Assembly (NCBI RefSeq): GCF_002878395.1
Contig: NC_061122.1
Span: 74,495,458 to 74,559,457, forward strand
Direction: 5' to 3'
Origin: Capsicum annuum
Lineage: Eukaryota; Streptophyta; Magnoliopsida; Solanales; Solanaceae
DNA: 64,000 nucleotides
Part shown: positions 1 to 12,809 of the stretch, piece after piece
Numbering within the stretch: position 1 is the first letter of the stretch
Layout of the letters: every line of letters begins with the position of its first letter
The notes under the pieces: generated by a model
The model's database searches: none
What the model was told of the DNA's origin: nothing
Seen by the model: only the letters and a program-made list of their open reading frames with translations
Program-made: the position numbers and the translations under genes

Positions 1-798
1 TCCCACTATTTGACCTCTGCTAAAAGAGATTAAAATTATCGGTTCTGACCCTCTTATTTTCCCTTTCCTTCTCCTTGATCTTTTCTTCCTCAATCTATTG
101 AGCATGAACCATCAATCTGGAGAGGTCCATCTACTTAATCAACATAGTTGTCCTACACTCGTTAACCATATTATGAAAAACACCATATGCAAATTTACTT
201 ATTTGAGCCCTTAAATTAGCCACCATATAAGGAGCATATCTCTCCAACTTAGTAAACTTAAGTGAATACTCCTTAACACTAATGTTTCCCTACTTTAAGT
301 TGATGAACTCTTGAACTTTGACTTCTCTTAACTTAAGTGGGAAGAACCAATTCAAAAAAGTAATAGAAAACTCATCCCAATCTATAGGCCCTACATCGAT
401 ACCGCTATTTTCCTTCCACAATTTAACACGGGTGTGAGCCACCTTTTATAATTGGTAAACACCTAAATTAGCTATTTCACTCGAGGTGACACCCATGATA
501 TTAGTCACCTTCTTCACACTATTAAAAAATTCTTGGGGATCCTCGTCAGGCTTGGATCTAAAGAACGCTGGGGAATTCATATGAGTGAAGTCTTTGATCC
601 TTGTTGTGGCCGTATTTGCTAATAGGTTGGTTGGGTAAACAACCTGTTGGTTAAGTAAAGATACCATATATTATGCAAATATTATAAAAGTGGCCTGAAT
701 TCAACATGTGAGACTTGCTCATTCAAAGGGTCTTTGAGAATAGACGGTGGTGCTGACTGGACCCCATTCCTCTTTTTGTTAGCCTTTCTGAGAGGCAT
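1..798 (-). pseudogene. Gy-A1 gag capsid pseudogene (Ty3/gypsy), runs off left edge
   Basis: This is the capsid part of a retrotransposon Gag, which would package element RNA into cytoplasmic particles. Read on the - strand, the start codon is the complement of cat at 796-798 and the protein opens MPLRKANKK, the usual basic start of this gag group. An open stretch at 446-667 carries FFRSKPDEDPQEFFNSVKKV and IMGVTSSEIANLGVYQL, both typical of chromovirus gag. Towards position 1, other frames give VQEFINLK, GNISVKEYSLKFTKLERYAP and MDLSRLMVHAQ, the conserved second half of capsid. Several stops and frame changes interrupt it, so it is dead. The 5' LTR lies just upstream (1017-3060); protease and pol would lie outside the window to the left. 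Confidence 0.85.
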
Positions 799-995
799 TT
801 TCTATAAAGAGGTAAAGGATGAGTTAGAAGAAGAAACCAAATAGATTTCAACCTTTATCACATGACATGAATCATGAAAGAGGTTAGACTTTCCTGTAAT
901 ATTTCATAGTCTCTCGCTCATAAGTGTGGCATGCTTCATACCTACGAAGAAGACTCTACATATTGTTGCTTTTAGATACCCTAGGATACATTAAA

Positions 996-1014
996 CCTTG
1001 TGCATGATACCAAG
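996..1014 (-). other. Primer-binding site of Gy-A1
   Basis: The - strand reads CTTGGTATCATGCAC directly inside the LTR edge. TGGTATCA matches the 3' end of plant initiator methionine tRNA, the usual primer for this gypsy group; the bases after it have drifted. Positions 799-995 are untranslated leader between this site and gag. Confidence 0.75.
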
Positions 1015-1016
1015 TT

Positions 1017-3060
1017 TTTCACAGCTCATGACTACCACTAGTGGTAACACTATTCTTAGCTAACCCATGGTCTAGTATAGGCTATAATTACTGAAGAAAA
1101 ATAATAGAATACTGAGTACAAGGTAACTAAAATAAATTGATGTTGAATAGTAATAAAGTAAAGATTAATACTATGAAAAATAATTAATGAAATTAAAAAC
1201 TTGTCTGACTGTCTATTTGTTTGAAATCCTCTACATCATTATGAGTTGTTGGGACAGGTCCCCAACTAACTCTAACTAGCTAAAATAATGTAAAATACAA
1301 GAAATAAACAAATAACAAAAAGTCCTCGATTGATGAGGACTTTCCAAAGTAGCAACTGAGTGGTACAAAATTATGTTAAGTGTGGTACAGGTACTGAGCA
1401 TCTGAACTTATATTATATGACAATATAGTGCTAAGAAGTATATGATCAGTACTTTGAATATACTAAGTATGAGATATAAGAGGCTAACTAATATATATAA
1501 AGTGATCATGAATGCATGGACATGTAAACTAAATTTAAGACTAAGTATAAACATTGCCGGATAGACTGAATAAATGAATACTAAGCACTCGATCGAGCAA
1601 CCCTAATATGAACATAAACTGAAACTAAATTAAGGACAGTGGGAGCTAATAATAACTGAGATGAAACAATTTGATCTAATCGGGGTCCAATCTGTAACCT
1701 CAGTTAGAAGGGTGTCAGTTCTCTATTGGAAGGTTACCCCTCATAACCTATGGTGGTGTCGTAGTTTTGGAACTTAGAGGATTTTAGTAAATAACTTAGT
1801 ATTCAAGTGGAAGGTGAGTCACCATCCTTGAATTCACTCAGGGCTAAGAACAACTCCCAACCGATCTGACACTGATAATTAATAATTGCTTAACATTTGA
1901 TAACTAATATATGCTCAACAAGGTAATATTCTAAATTTAGAAACATTAATATGATTTGAATGGTTCATAACATGAAAACTGATATATGCATGGCTATTTA
2001 CGTATTGGCTGTTCATAACCCACAATCTTTGACTAGTGCAACTGAATATGATGACATTTATGAAGTGTGATAAAAGGAATTTAACAATTTAAACCATAAA
2101 CATAGAAAATTGTAATGATAGAGAAATTCATGATTTTGAACATTGGGAAATCACTAATCTCATGGAAACATATACTCATGATTTGGTTGCACATATAAAT
2201 AGAGGAGAGTAAGGAAACTCATGTTTGACCTTGAACCCAATTCAAGGGAAAAGGAAATTTTTCTTGAAATTAAAGAGTTATTTGGACTCAATGGGTGGAA
2301 GGGACCCATTGATTCAATCCCACATACCTGAAGGTGGAAGCCTTGGAGAAAACCTTGAGTTGATCTTGTTCTTGAGAAACCCTAGATTGCTTTTGATAAG
2401 TAGATGATCAATTTCTTTTTGCTAAGTGTAATAATTTGGGAGTTATGGAGTGTTAGGGTAACTTTAATCCCTCAATAATTGATGTTGGAGACACTAAACA
2501 ATATGTGTTTGAGATTAAAAGACGGGGATTTACCAAAAATCCCCTTTTAAGATCATACTGGATTTTTGGTTTCAGTCGCCATGACTCACCCAACAACTCA
2601 TTCCAATTAGTCATGATTCGTGGTCTGGTTCATGACCTAAGGTCTTAGGTCCTTTCTATTAATGTAATGAATCCCTTTTTAATAACTTGTTAGTTTAGAT
2701 CATGAGTTAATAGTTCTACTCGTGATATGAGACTCGATTTCTAAATTTTCTTACTGGTGTGGCAATAGGTCCATATAACAACTAATCAGGCCTCAGAATA
2801 AGCCATGAGCTGGACCAATTATTATTGTTAAAAATCTAAGACCCTCATAGAAATAGCAATGAATCACACATAATGATTCATTATGTATGGTAAATACTCA
2901 TTTCCTAAATCATAGTCATTGGCAGTTTGATAAGCCCTTAGGATATTTTTTGTATGTTTTTTCCATGACATAGGATTAAGGTAAGACTAGTATCATTGGA
3001 AATCTAATTTAGTGGCCTTTAGTTTGATTGGTATAGATCTTTCAAACCTGGGGTATTCAC
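1017..3060 (-). repeat. 5' LTR of Gy-A1 (about 2.0 kb)
   Basis: This LTR belongs to the gag at 1-798. It matches, block by block, the split LTR of Gy-A2 (12810-13024 plus 29132-31191). Shared blocks include the one around caggtccccaactaactc (1256 against 29163), gggtggaagggacccattga (2291 against 30336), and the terminal block ending ggggtattcac (3050-3060 against ggggtattaca at 31181-31191). The primer-binding site borders it at 1014, so it is the 5' LTR of a - strand element. The TG terminus has decayed to TT. It is about 230 bp shorter than the Gy-A2 copy. Confidence 0.75.
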
Positions 3061-4699
3061 TAGCTCTATAGTTTTTTCGTTCTCAATCTAACTACCTAAT
3101 AGCCACACATACAAAATTTGACAAACTAGGTATTATCAATCATCTTGTGAACGCTTTGATAAATCTTACCCTTCACCTTATGAGTCATAAGGTGTTAGCT
3201 TACCAAACCTTATCTTTGATCCCAGTGTAATTATATCCATTTGGGGGTCAAGTTATTAGATGAGGGTTGATAGCCTCAAATCACTATTTGTAATTTTCTT
3301 TCCCTAATCTCAATCTTTTGTGAAGACCATCTCAAATACAAGTAGGTTCTTAGTGTTGTACACTTCTAGGAAAATAATTAAATTGAAGAAGATCACAATA
3401 TGAGTGTTAATAAAGATCTAGAAGAGTCTCATAGTTCCCCTACTTTGTTATTCTTCTAGGGTTACCAAAACCCTAGCTAAGGGATTTAGCCTGTCATAGT
3501 TGCAAAACAATCTATGGAATTCTAAAAACAAAACATTTGAATACTATCACAATAATTGATAAATAAAATATAAATTCTCAAATTCATTAACCAACCAAAA
3601 ACCAATAACAAAGAATATTCCAAGAACAAAAGTCAATCTTGAAATCAAACTATGTTTATGAATAATTAGAGTGCATAAACTATTACAAGAATATCCAGTG
3701 GGTATTTATAGTTTCTTAAAATAAGAAAGAATACCTAACAAGAACAAAATAGGGAATTAAAGTCAAAAGTGAGTATAACTTAGGCAAAGAGTCATCTGGA
3801 CTGACGATAACTCATTTTTAGTTCCATTGTCTATATTTTATGCTTGGTGATGATGATTCATAGTCAATACCTATGAGTTTGTGACTATAATGATTGTCAC
3901 TCTAAAGGATTTTCATCATTCATAACTTCTCACTTGGTCATCATAATGAGTCTTTAATACGAGTTGTGGCCTGACATAATGACTCGTACTCACCTTTCAT
4001 TTCCATTAGGGCCTTAACTTGCATATCTTCAGGACTTTAATTTATTTTCTTAGAAAGACTCCATCATATGAATTAATGTCAAACTTATTGAGTTTTTTCT
4101 AGCCTCAACTTCATTCCTTGATACAACAGCCTTCACTGTTCTCACCACGACTTGGGCTACAAGTTCTATACTCACCCAACAACTCATAGTCCAGTCTTAA
4201 TTTTATGCTTTTACATTTATTTTTGGTCTATGTCACCTCCAACCTATTTTTCCTGCAATATAGACAAAAACATTTATTATATATAAAAAATAGCCTAATT
4301 ATTTTCATATTTTCCTAGTTTAAAGCATCGAAAGTACCATGAAACCGTGGCATATCATATATCAACCATTTTTGATCTAATTTGAGGTCAATTGGTTATT
4401 GAGGTTGAGTTTTGGTAGCTTGAGAAGTAAAGTTATAATGCAGGTTGAAAAGGGATACCTACGGCAAAATCACTTGGTAGTATTGTCTCTCCATAGAAAT
4501 TATCTAGGGAGTCATGTTTGGAGAATGCAGGCCCAGTCCCTTATCCCTTTAAGCTTCGCTCCTCCCATCAATTGACTTTCACAGACAAAAGTCTTTTTAG
4601 TAATGGATATTCTACTAACCCTTTAGATCATTTTATCATTTTTTTGCATTCTCAGTATTTCAAGACTATACACAGTGGTTATAGGTTATTTATGACTTA
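3061..4699. other. Unassigned non-coding stretch
   Basis: No reading frame of note and no domain recognised. A - strand TATA-like motif (TATAAATACC) sits at 3701-3710. Around 3780-4200 there are many gactcgta/gagtcgtgg-type motifs like those in the Gy-A and Gy-E LTRs, so part may be a degraded gypsy LTR. Copia coding sequence expected to precede 6991 was looked for here and not found. Confidence 0.4.
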
Positions 4700-6990
4700 C
4701 CAGAACTGTTGATTTGTTTATCAGATAGTTCGTTTAGGTTTAGGATCACTTCCCTATTTTGGAGCTTTCATTATTTAGGATTTGTTCTCAAAAAAAAAAA
4801 TCCTCGAAGATGATCTCAAATAAGAATTTTGATAGGGCCATCAGCTTCAAAATGATTATTTAAGGCTAGACAACCCTTGGTTCAGGTAACAAGGCTTTTG
4901 GACTTATTTTGGGCTATTGGATAGATTATGTGAAAAATGGAACAATATGTAAGGGCCCCATATTTAATCAAAGAAATCTCAAATGAAAGGTTTGATGGTT
5001 CCATTGAGTCAAAAATGTTGAATTTCATATGGTAGCATAGTTTGTTTGCATGCACAAGGTTTTGAATGAATCCCGAGCATCCGATCGAAGTCTATTTTTG
5101 ACTTACATTATCAATGAATCAGGTTGCTAGTGCAACCACATAAGTGATCAATTAACCCCTTCAGAGGTCATCACTTTAGCTATATTGGGTATCTTTAGTG
5201 GCCTTGACAATCTAGCCAAGAGCCGTATAAGGTATCAATGTCTGGTTTATCGAACATTGCTTAAGTTGACTAGGCATCACTTATGAGATACCCTCACCCT
5301 ATGCCATAGCGCTTTAGCAGTCGATGATTCTTTTAAGATGTTTTTTCTTAAGCTATTAGGTTATAGCTTAAGCGGCCCCTTACAATTTTAAATTCTCTTC
5401 CTCACCCGATTTCCATCAATTCCTCCACTATTTCTACTCTATTTGAGATCTTAAAGTGAGGAAAATATAAGTAATTATCTACTAAAGATAGGGTAAGTTA
5501 CCCTAACACCCATTGGTCATTTCACATTGATTTTTTCATCAATTTCTATCCTATTTCATAATAAATTCGTACAAATTAGATCTTAAAACCCTTAGACCTT
5601 AGGGGCTGATTTGGGACCAAATTTATACACCATTTGTGCTAAAATTTTGATCATACATTCCTTTTCCTTTAAGGGACCCCATAATAAATTCAATTTTGTA
5701 TTCCATTTGTGGGACCCATGGGCCCGTTAACCTTACCCATTATATAGCAATATTGGTCATGTTTTACTTCTACTCAAATATAGGTTACTATTTTGATAGT
5801 GTGGTGGTATTTTGGTATCATGAGGGAAAGTTGAACGATTTATGTATGACTGGAGACTTGCAGTTTGGCATTGAGGTAGGATTCTAGGTACTTTTCTTCA
5901 CAGCAAAAGTTATTATATATATTTCATATTAGGTAAGGATGTTTGGATATAATTTGGGGTAGATTACCATGATACATTAATTTAAAGGTTTGTGAAGAGA
6001 AGGGTGAATGCACTTAATGTGATATATTATTACGCCTATAGAATCCTATTATCCTAGGTCAATTGCATATTTGATCTAGTTGAGGCTAAGGCCCTTTTAG
6101 AATAAGGTTTACTACTGGACTTGGTGGAATAGCATGGTTTCCCGAATTATGGTATTATGTTATGATGATTACATATTATTGTGTCCATAGTCGTGATTAA
6201 GAAATTAGTTGGACTCCAGGTGAGTGATTTATCCTTGTAAAGGACATAACCTTAGTCAATTGATGTTTAGACACTTATACTTATATTGTTTGGATGTTGG
6301 TGATAGCATGCATAGATATTGTTTCAATTCTTTGTCCTTGTATACTACTATATCCTTCATCTACCCATATTTATATATTGGCCACTGATATATTGTGTAG
6401 TTTTTAGTACCTGGGTATGGCAAAATTAGGATAGTTAATCCTTAGTGACTCCTAAGTTTTATTATGATAGCCTCCTAGATATTTGGTCATAGCTTACATT
6501 CCTTCTTGTATGCTATCTATTTTTTCATTATCTTTGGATTTTAGTCTGTATTTTCCTACTGAGTACCACGTACTTGGTACTCAAACTACACTTATGAATC
6601 CTGCAGATTTTAGTATGGGTTCTTATTGTTGTTGTTTGCATCATACAGAGCAGCCATGTATTAGATATTTAGGATGAGCTCCTACCATCCATTGTACTAT
6701 TATTCTCCCGCATATGGATTAGACTAATCTCAATGTTGTAATCAAAGATGAGTTGTACCTATATATTAATTTAGTACTTTATTTTGTATTGTTATTTTAC
6801 TAGAAAGTCATGTACTAATTCCACCAGGTTTTGGGACTATCTAATATGTATTTTTCCGATATTATATATATTCTGCATTTCCTTTCATTTCTCTTGGTTG
6901 TCTGTTAATAGCAATTTTGGACTATTGGTTGGCTTACAACTGGTGGGTTATAGTAGGTTCCATCATGACCAGAGAAATTGGGTTATGACA
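4700..6990 (+). repeat. Tekay/Del-like gypsy LTR, + orientation (left end uncertain)
   Basis: The stretch contains blocks I recognise from abundant Solanaceae Tekay/Del LTRs: the run around ggttgatggttccattgagtc (about 4990), the gggacccatgggcccg block near 5712, the tagtgtggtggtattttggt block near 5798, and the ending ttgggttatgaca at 6978-6990 (typical form: gggtcgtgaca). Neither a primer-binding site after the end nor a polypurine tract before the start is visible, so it is a solo LTR or a truncated copy. Copia reverse transcriptase codons begin at the next base, suggesting insertion into a copia element. The left boundary is a guess within several hundred bases. Confidence 0.6.
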
Positions 6991-7375
6991 ATTAGAATCG
7001 ATTTTCATTCTTTTAGAAAATGTATCTTCCAAATGATTTAAGATTTTTCAAATGTAAATAAAAACTGCTTCCTTAAATAGTTTAATCAAAAACTTTTTGT
7101 TAAACAATCCCCTAGATCTTAAAGATTCCTCCTATCCCAACTACGTTTGTATACATTTCAAAGCTCCTTGCATCCTCAAACAAGCTCCCAAAGATTGGTA
7201 TGAGCATTTATGCACTTTTGTATCAAACAATATTTTTCAAATAGGAAAATTTGACACCTCTTTTTACCTATAAACTGCACTCTAACATTCTCATTGTTAA
7301 TTTTAATATAGGCGATAATTTTTGGAAGTCATTATAATTAAGAATTATTCAGTCCTTAGACCATTTTATTTACCA
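6991..7375 (+). pseudogene. Ty1/copia reverse transcriptase fragment, left half of a split element
   Basis: Reverse transcriptase of a Ty1/copia retrotransposon, first part. Read from 6992 the codons give LESIFILLENVSSK, a stop, then FKIFQM and IKTAFLNSLIK, which follow the conserved block before and at the first catalytic aspartate (usually FQMDVKTAFLNG). Next come PNYVCIHFKAPCILKQAP and KDWYEHLCTFVSNN (about 7136-7240), the KALYGLKQAPRAWY block, then NILIVNFN and IIFGSHYN near 7278-7332, the decayed YVDDIIFGS active-site region with a frameshift between its halves. After about 7375 the homology stops. The later RT and RNase H blocks resume on the same strand at 55800, so this is probably one element split by about 48 kb. 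It has several stops and is not functional. Confidence 0.8.
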
Positions 7376-8799
7376 AAAAAAGGGTAGAAATCTAAGTCTA
7401 TTAAAACAAAAAACAAAAGAAAACAAAAGACCAGCCAAAAAGAGGGACCCAGTCCAAAGTAATAGGAAGATGAATTATTTCCTATTGCAGTATGTATATT
7501 GCTCCTTGTCTTATAGTACCAAGTTCTATTCCTCTGAATATTTTCCTCTTCAAGTATGGAATCGTGCTTCAGGAGTATTGCCTATGGAACATACAGCTGC
7601 AATTTCACCTTCTTCTAGTCCTGTTCAAGCTTAAGCCTGTATATCAAATGGCTGAGCTCTATCTATCTTCTTCATTGTTACTTGGTGAGCTTCTATATTT
7701 ATTCCTAATTTATCTATTCAATTCCTTATGTAATCTTATTATCTATTTTACAAGTGGTTAAGGTATGGCCTCAAATGACCAAAGGACGTCGATTCAACCA
7801 GATCTACAGATCTCAATTAGTTTCTTTTTTTGTAATTTTCTTTTCTCTGTTTTCCCTTTTCTGTCTTATCTTACATTTTCTCAAGTTATTTTAAGAGTAT
7901 GAAAGTCTCAGTTCATCTATATCTATGGTTGGTGGCTCAATCCAGAGCAACATCTTAGAACCCCTTATTTTTTGTGAAGGTTTCTGATAGCTGGAGGTTA
8001 TGGTCCAAGATTTTATATGCATAGTTGTAATGTCTCCTTCCGGGCATACTTTTATTCTAAATTTTTTCTGCTAATTACTTTAGATAAATGTAGCACTGTA
8101 AATATTATTGTTCCATCCCATATGATGATCTTTGAAAAAGTATTTTTCTTTCCTGTGTTTGTAATTACTCTTTATATTCTTTAGTGTGGTGGTATCTTGC
8201 GAGTCTTTATTCTGAAATATGAAATTTATGTTTTATCTATGTTTATCAATCTTCCTCTATATATAGGAAGATGTTGAAAGCTGTGGAATTCCTTAAGCCC
8301 TTGTGATTCCATCACTTCATTGCTAAGGAATCGGCCACAGTGTTTCTTTCTCAAAATCTGTTCATAATTATTACATTTAGCTCCTTTATCTTATTCCTGA
8401 TATACTCAAATGTTTCTTATAGTTCCCATGGTACTTTTCACTATCATAGAATTATTTTTTGAGGCTGAAAGAGTGAGTTTTTAAAATAAAATCATTCATA
8501 TTCTTTTTATAATAGTACTCTAAATCTTCCTTAAATATTGATGATTCTACTTTAGTGTTAGTGCCAACTCCCAATCCCATAGCTCTAGTATATCATATCT
8601 CTTTTGGGATTCTTTAAAATGAACACATAGTAACTTGTCCTACGATTTCATTTACAAGCTCTATTAGTGTTGCACTTAATCTATTGGTACCATGGTTTCA
8701 TCTAAGCAACACTATGACAGTGCAACTTAGGCTTAGCTATTCTAAGATTATTAACAACTTTTGTCCATGTCCAAGTTTCCATTTTTATCTAGGGATACT
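7376..8799. other. Non-coding stretch with one exon-like island
   Basis: No transposon protein was recognised here. An exon-like island lies at 7491-7634 on the + strand. It follows a pyrimidine-rich tract ending ttgcag, stays open for 47 codons, and reads WNRASGVLPMEHTAAISP in part. A possible donor (ttggtgagc) occurs about 50 bases after its stop. T-rich runs at 7829-7870 could be the reversed poly(A) tail of the L1 element to the right. The product is unknown. Confidence 0.35.
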
Positions 8800-8879
8800 A
8801 CTTCTTGATCAACATTTTCACTACATTATATATTTGTAAAATCACCTTAATATATTGTACTACTCCCCCAAGATTGATA

Positions 8880-9990
8880 CAATTTTTTCTCTTCCACAAT
8901 ATCCGTAGTATTATCTCTAGTACAACTCTATTAAGGCAATTTAAACTTTGTTGGTGCTTCCTGTGTCTACCAGGCAATGATAAGTTGTTGAAGCTATTTT
9001 TTCTCCACCCGAATACCTACAAAAATTAAGTAAGCTGCCTCCATAGACTCATGTCTATTGGGGTTGTTAGGAATAAATGATACATTGTTTCATCCATTCT
9101 CTCCTCACAACACCAATACCTTGACACCAACTATATTTTCACCCTTTTTAGGTTGTCATCTATTGTAATTCTCCTCATCCATAGTCTCCACATACAGAAA
9201 TTACCTTCAAAGGAAAACTGTCAGTATAAATAAACCATAGTCCCTCATTGTTTCTTTTTTGTGTCTAATCATATTTCAAGCTTTTTAAATAGAAAACTTG
9301 CTATTTCTGTTACCTATCCACCAAGGAAGATCATTAAAATATTCCTCACTTAAAGGTTTGATGCATTCAATGATTAGGTCCATAATTTATTTAGAAAATA
9401 GGGTCAAAAGCAATTGTTTATCCCACTCCCCATTTCTTACAAAAATTTTAACCTCAATTTCCTCTTCTTTAGTATCATCCCCCATAACATAGTAAGAGCG
9501 CCCCTGTTTTGCGTAGTTATCAAATGAAAACTAGAGTTACGAGCCTTTACCTACCACCATATTTTGTGCTCCACCTCCTCCCTAACAGTGATTATTTTCC
9601 TCCAAACATGTGAAAATCATAAACTTTTAGGTAGTATAGGATACATTTTTTTTCAATTCTAGTTCCACATAAAAGAATTCCACATAGAAGATGTGGATGC
9701 TCTAAAGTTCCACTATATTTTGCAAAAAGTAGTCTGGACAATCATGTAATGATATTAAACCAAGGCCTCCCTCCTCTTTAGGATAACACATCGACCCCTA
9801 AGGCACTCAATGTTTATTCTATGACCTATATCTTTTCCCCAGAAAACTTTGCAAAAATATTGTGTAACTGAGTAATTATACTCACTAGTGGATTCAAGGC
9901 GGATAGTAGATTGACAAGCATAGATTGTAATACATGAGTAATTCAAATGAAGCTTCTAACATAAGAAAGCAATCTATTTTACCATGAGTG
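8880..9990 (-). pseudogene. L1 ORF2 C-terminal region (zf-RVT-like), degenerate
   Basis: This lies downstream of the RT in the same L1. An open stretch at 9755-9946 includes the block FCKVFWGKDIGHR, matching the family's conserved FAKFFWG motif after RT, followed by a CYPK-EEGGLG type block read near 9757-9790. Nearer the 3' end, EAPTKFKLP at about 8925-8965 resembles the W-x-KGN-KLKL region preceding the RNase-H-like or zinc-binding tail of plant L1s. The stretch is heavily shifted and has stops. No RNase H active site is recognisable. Confidence 0.55.
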
Positions 9991-10089
9991 CAATCTCTTC
10001 ATCACTTTCTTAATGAGATCCTCATAATGTCCCTTATTCTTCCTTCAATAAAAAATTAGACATCCCACATAAGTAAAATGGAAAGTGCC

Positions 10090-11010
10090 TTAACTTATTT
10101 CAGTTATCCTTATAATGTGATTACACACCCCAATAGGAAATTTCTCATCCATATACACCAATTTTTTGTCAAAATTGATCATTTTTCTAGATACTTCTTC
10201 ATAGTTTCTCAGAACTATCATTACTTTCCTCATTGAGGAAGGCTGTCCAGAATAAAATAAGATTGTGTCATTAGCATAGAAAAGATTGTTGATGTTAGGG
10301 CTCCACTTAGGCATCCAATATCCTTTGAACTCTAGATTTTAAATAATTTATTTAAGCATCTTGATTATACCTTACCTACTATTATAAAAAAAAGTAGGGG
10401 ATAGAGGATTTTCTTTTATAAACCTCTAGTAGAATGAAATAACCCAAAGGATCTACCATTCAAAAGAATAGAAGACCAGTTATTGATAATCAGTCTGACA
10501 ATTATATTAGTGATTCTTTCTGGAAAACCAAACCTCCAGAATACCTTAATTAAGTATTTCCTGGAGACTGTACCGTAGTCCTTTAACATATCATGTTTCA
10601 CCACCATATTGGAAAGACTTATTTTTATAATTTATATCATTGATTATCTTCTAAGCGAATAAGATATTTTCTGAAATGCTTTTTTTATTTTTATAAGGCC
10701 ATACAGACTCTTGGAAATAATTTTAGGTAGATATTCTAATATTCTTATCTCAATTGATTTGCAGATAATCTTGTTAGAAATGTACTTAAGCTAATAAGTC
10801 TTAAGTCTACAAAGTTACTCACCCCCTCCTTCTTAAGAATAACCACAAGATTAGTATGTGTGATATATCTTCGCATTTCATGCCAAAGGAAAATTTTTTT
10901 GACCATATCAGTTATGTGCTCCTCAAAGGTGTCCCAGTAGCTTTGGAAAAATCATCCTGAGAATCCATTTGTTCCAGTGGCTCTATCTTCACTTAATGAG
11001 AAAACTACCA
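10090..11010 (-). pseudogene. L1 reverse transcriptase domain, broken
   Basis: The RT of L1 ORF2 copies element RNA at a nicked chromosomal site. In protein order: GFSGWFFQSYWDTFEEHI and ITHTNLVVILKKEGVSNF with LRLISLST (about 10990-10790) match the N-terminal RT blocks. VVKHDMLKDYGTVSRKYL (10607-10550) is the decayed KLDMTKAYDRVSW block, with the catalytic aspartate context altered. FGFPERITNIIVRLI and ILLNGRSFGLFHSTRGL follow. FYANDTILF (about 10258-10285) is the active-site FADD box with one aspartate changed to asparagine. The frame changes between 10416 and 10314 and elsewhere, so no continuous product is possible. Confidence 0.85.
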
Positions 11011-11599
11011 GATTTACCTCCCCTTTTGTTAGTATTCTTTCCATCTTCTCATTTTGTTCTACTCTATTTCTCTTTTATATACACTTCAACATGTGATAGT
11101 TGTAATTTCCTTGACTTTCCTCAAATTTTTTCATGACTCATTCATATTCTACTCCCCAATATTTTGAGTTGTTGTAATAGTGCCACACAGTCTTATTTGA
11201 ATTTTCATAACATAAAGCTTTCTCCATCTTTCTTTGACATTAATGGAAGAACTTGATATTTATTTCTCTACTAGTAAACCACTTCATTCTTACCTTTTTC
11301 TTAAAGAATTCCTATTCTACCTTTAAAAGTCTCTTCAGTTCTACTCTATTTACTATTGTTGGTGAAATCTAAAATTGAATCTCCTTTACTTTATAACATC
11401 ATCCAATGTTTCAATATTTTGAAAGATTTTTTTAATTTTGCTTCTGCTTCATGTGGCCAATGCTACCTTAACTTTCCTCATCTTGGTTTGTACTATTTTA
11501 AAAGTAGAGCCCATGTTTTCCCTATTCCAATTTTCTTTCAACATCTCCTAAAAATCCTTATGTATTGTCTAAAAATTCAATAATCTAAAGGCTTGATGA

Positions 11600-12290
11600 T
11601 CTGCACTTTTGAGGTATTTCCTACAACATGTAGTGGAGCATGATCTAGTCTTGTTTAATGAAATCATGGACCTCACAATTTGGCAATCAATTCATTAGTT
11701 CATTATTTTTAAAGACTCTATCAAGTGTTATAAATATATAATACTACTCTATTATTCCACTCCACCATGTGTAGCAGCCCCCAATAAACTAAAACTTATT
11801 CATAGCACATGTGCTTACACATTAAAGAAAATCCATTATTTCTTGTTGTTTTACTGGGAGGCTCCTAAATTTTCTAAATTTATCCATTATAGTGTTAAAA
11901 TCACCTTCCACCAACCATAGACATCAAGAATTACTTTCTATTTCCTCCAGATCATCGTATAACACCAATCTCTCCAATGCACTACATCGACATATACAAC
12001 AGTAACTTAAACCTTTCATTACCTCCTCTAAATTTGAAATCTATTTTTATTGTATTGGTTGAGACTATTTCCACCCATTTCTCTTTCCAAAAAATTCATA
12101 TTTTGACTCAGCAATTTGCCTTAGCATTTGTCATACACAATTTCCTTTTATACACTACTAATGTGAATGACTTTGGTAAGGATCTAATAAAGCAATGTAT
12201 GAATAATGATTAGCTCAATGACACTCTACTAGTCACCAAAAAGAGGTTTGAGTCCTAACAGATCTAATGTTCCAATATAAGGCATTATGA
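11600..12290 (-). pseudogene. L1 apurinic-type endonuclease domain, broken
   Basis: This is the N-terminal nuclease of L1 ORF2, which nicks target DNA. The domain starts near 12290 with ALYWNIRSVRTQ, the conserved N-terminal WN-RSV motif. Around 11990-11880 it reads CSALERLVLYDDLEEI, then WLVEGDFNTI, the conserved GDFN motif, then KFRSLPVKQQEIMDFL. Further on are GCYTWWSG (11790-11770) and LDRVFKNNE with CEVHDFIKQD (about 11720-11650), the TW and LDR blocks. Multiple stops are present. Order and spacing match plant L1 endonucleases throughout, so identity is firm although the gene is dead. Confidence 0.85.
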
Positions 12291-12809
12291 ATCATTAATC
12301 AATATTTGATTTGGATCCTGTCTTACTCCTTGTATTGATTTGTTATTTACCTACTGTATTCATATACTTCTTCCTATTTTTTTCCTTTGTGTTGCCTATT
12401 TTTTCTTAGAGACAAGTCTTGATCTCTACCTATCTAATCAATATTTGCTTCCATATCTTCATCTTTCTCAGTATCTTTCTTCTCCTATTTCACTTATTAG
12501 ATAGATCCTACATTCTTGGTACCTCACTGATTTCTTTTTGACTGGAACTGGTCATTTCATCATTCCCCAATATCATGTATTCCTTATTCCCTGCCGATGT
12601 AATAATGTTATCCCCTAAATCCTTAGGGAATCTCTTAATCTACATTACCATATGCAGTTCTTTTTCTTAAGGTAGAGTCCTTTACTAATATTTGAGATTC
12701 CTCATTAAAATCCTTGGGTCTTACACTATTATGTGTTAAGGATCCCTTATTACCTTTTCACTTTGTGGACTTTGAAATGTCTACTTTAGTCGTATCTGAT
12801 GAAGATAAC

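Larger units (their letters stand above)
8800..12809 (-). mobile_element. L1-type LINE, ORF1 tail plus ORF2 (main part of a split element)
   Basis: A non-LTR retrotransposon on the - strand. In transcript order it shows a low-complexity ORF1-like tail (12809 to about 12300), an AP-type endonuclease (12290 to 11600), reverse transcriptase (11010 to 10090) and a C-terminal region (9990 to 8880). The spacer reads polar stretches such as SKSTK and NKGSLTHNSVRPKDF, as in the lysine/asparagine-rich end of plant L1 ORF1. Its ORF1 N-terminal half probably lies at 54769-55570, separated by the nested elements. The 3' end is not sharply defined; a T-rich run at 7829 may mark it. All parts carry stops. 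Confidence 0.75.

Noticed and set aside
2194..2407. TATAAATAGAGG at 2194-2205 followed by a 60-codon + strand frame at 2225
   Set aside because: It lies antisense inside the Gy-A1 LTR. The TATA-like motif is not kept in the Gy-A2 copy (about 30240), and the frame has no recognisable content.
4518..7041. Small + strand open frames of 63-85 codons (4518, 5696, 6483, 6784)
   Set aside because: They fall inside, at the edge of or across the end of the Tekay-like LTR and have no family motif; LTR sequence of this group gives such frames by chance.
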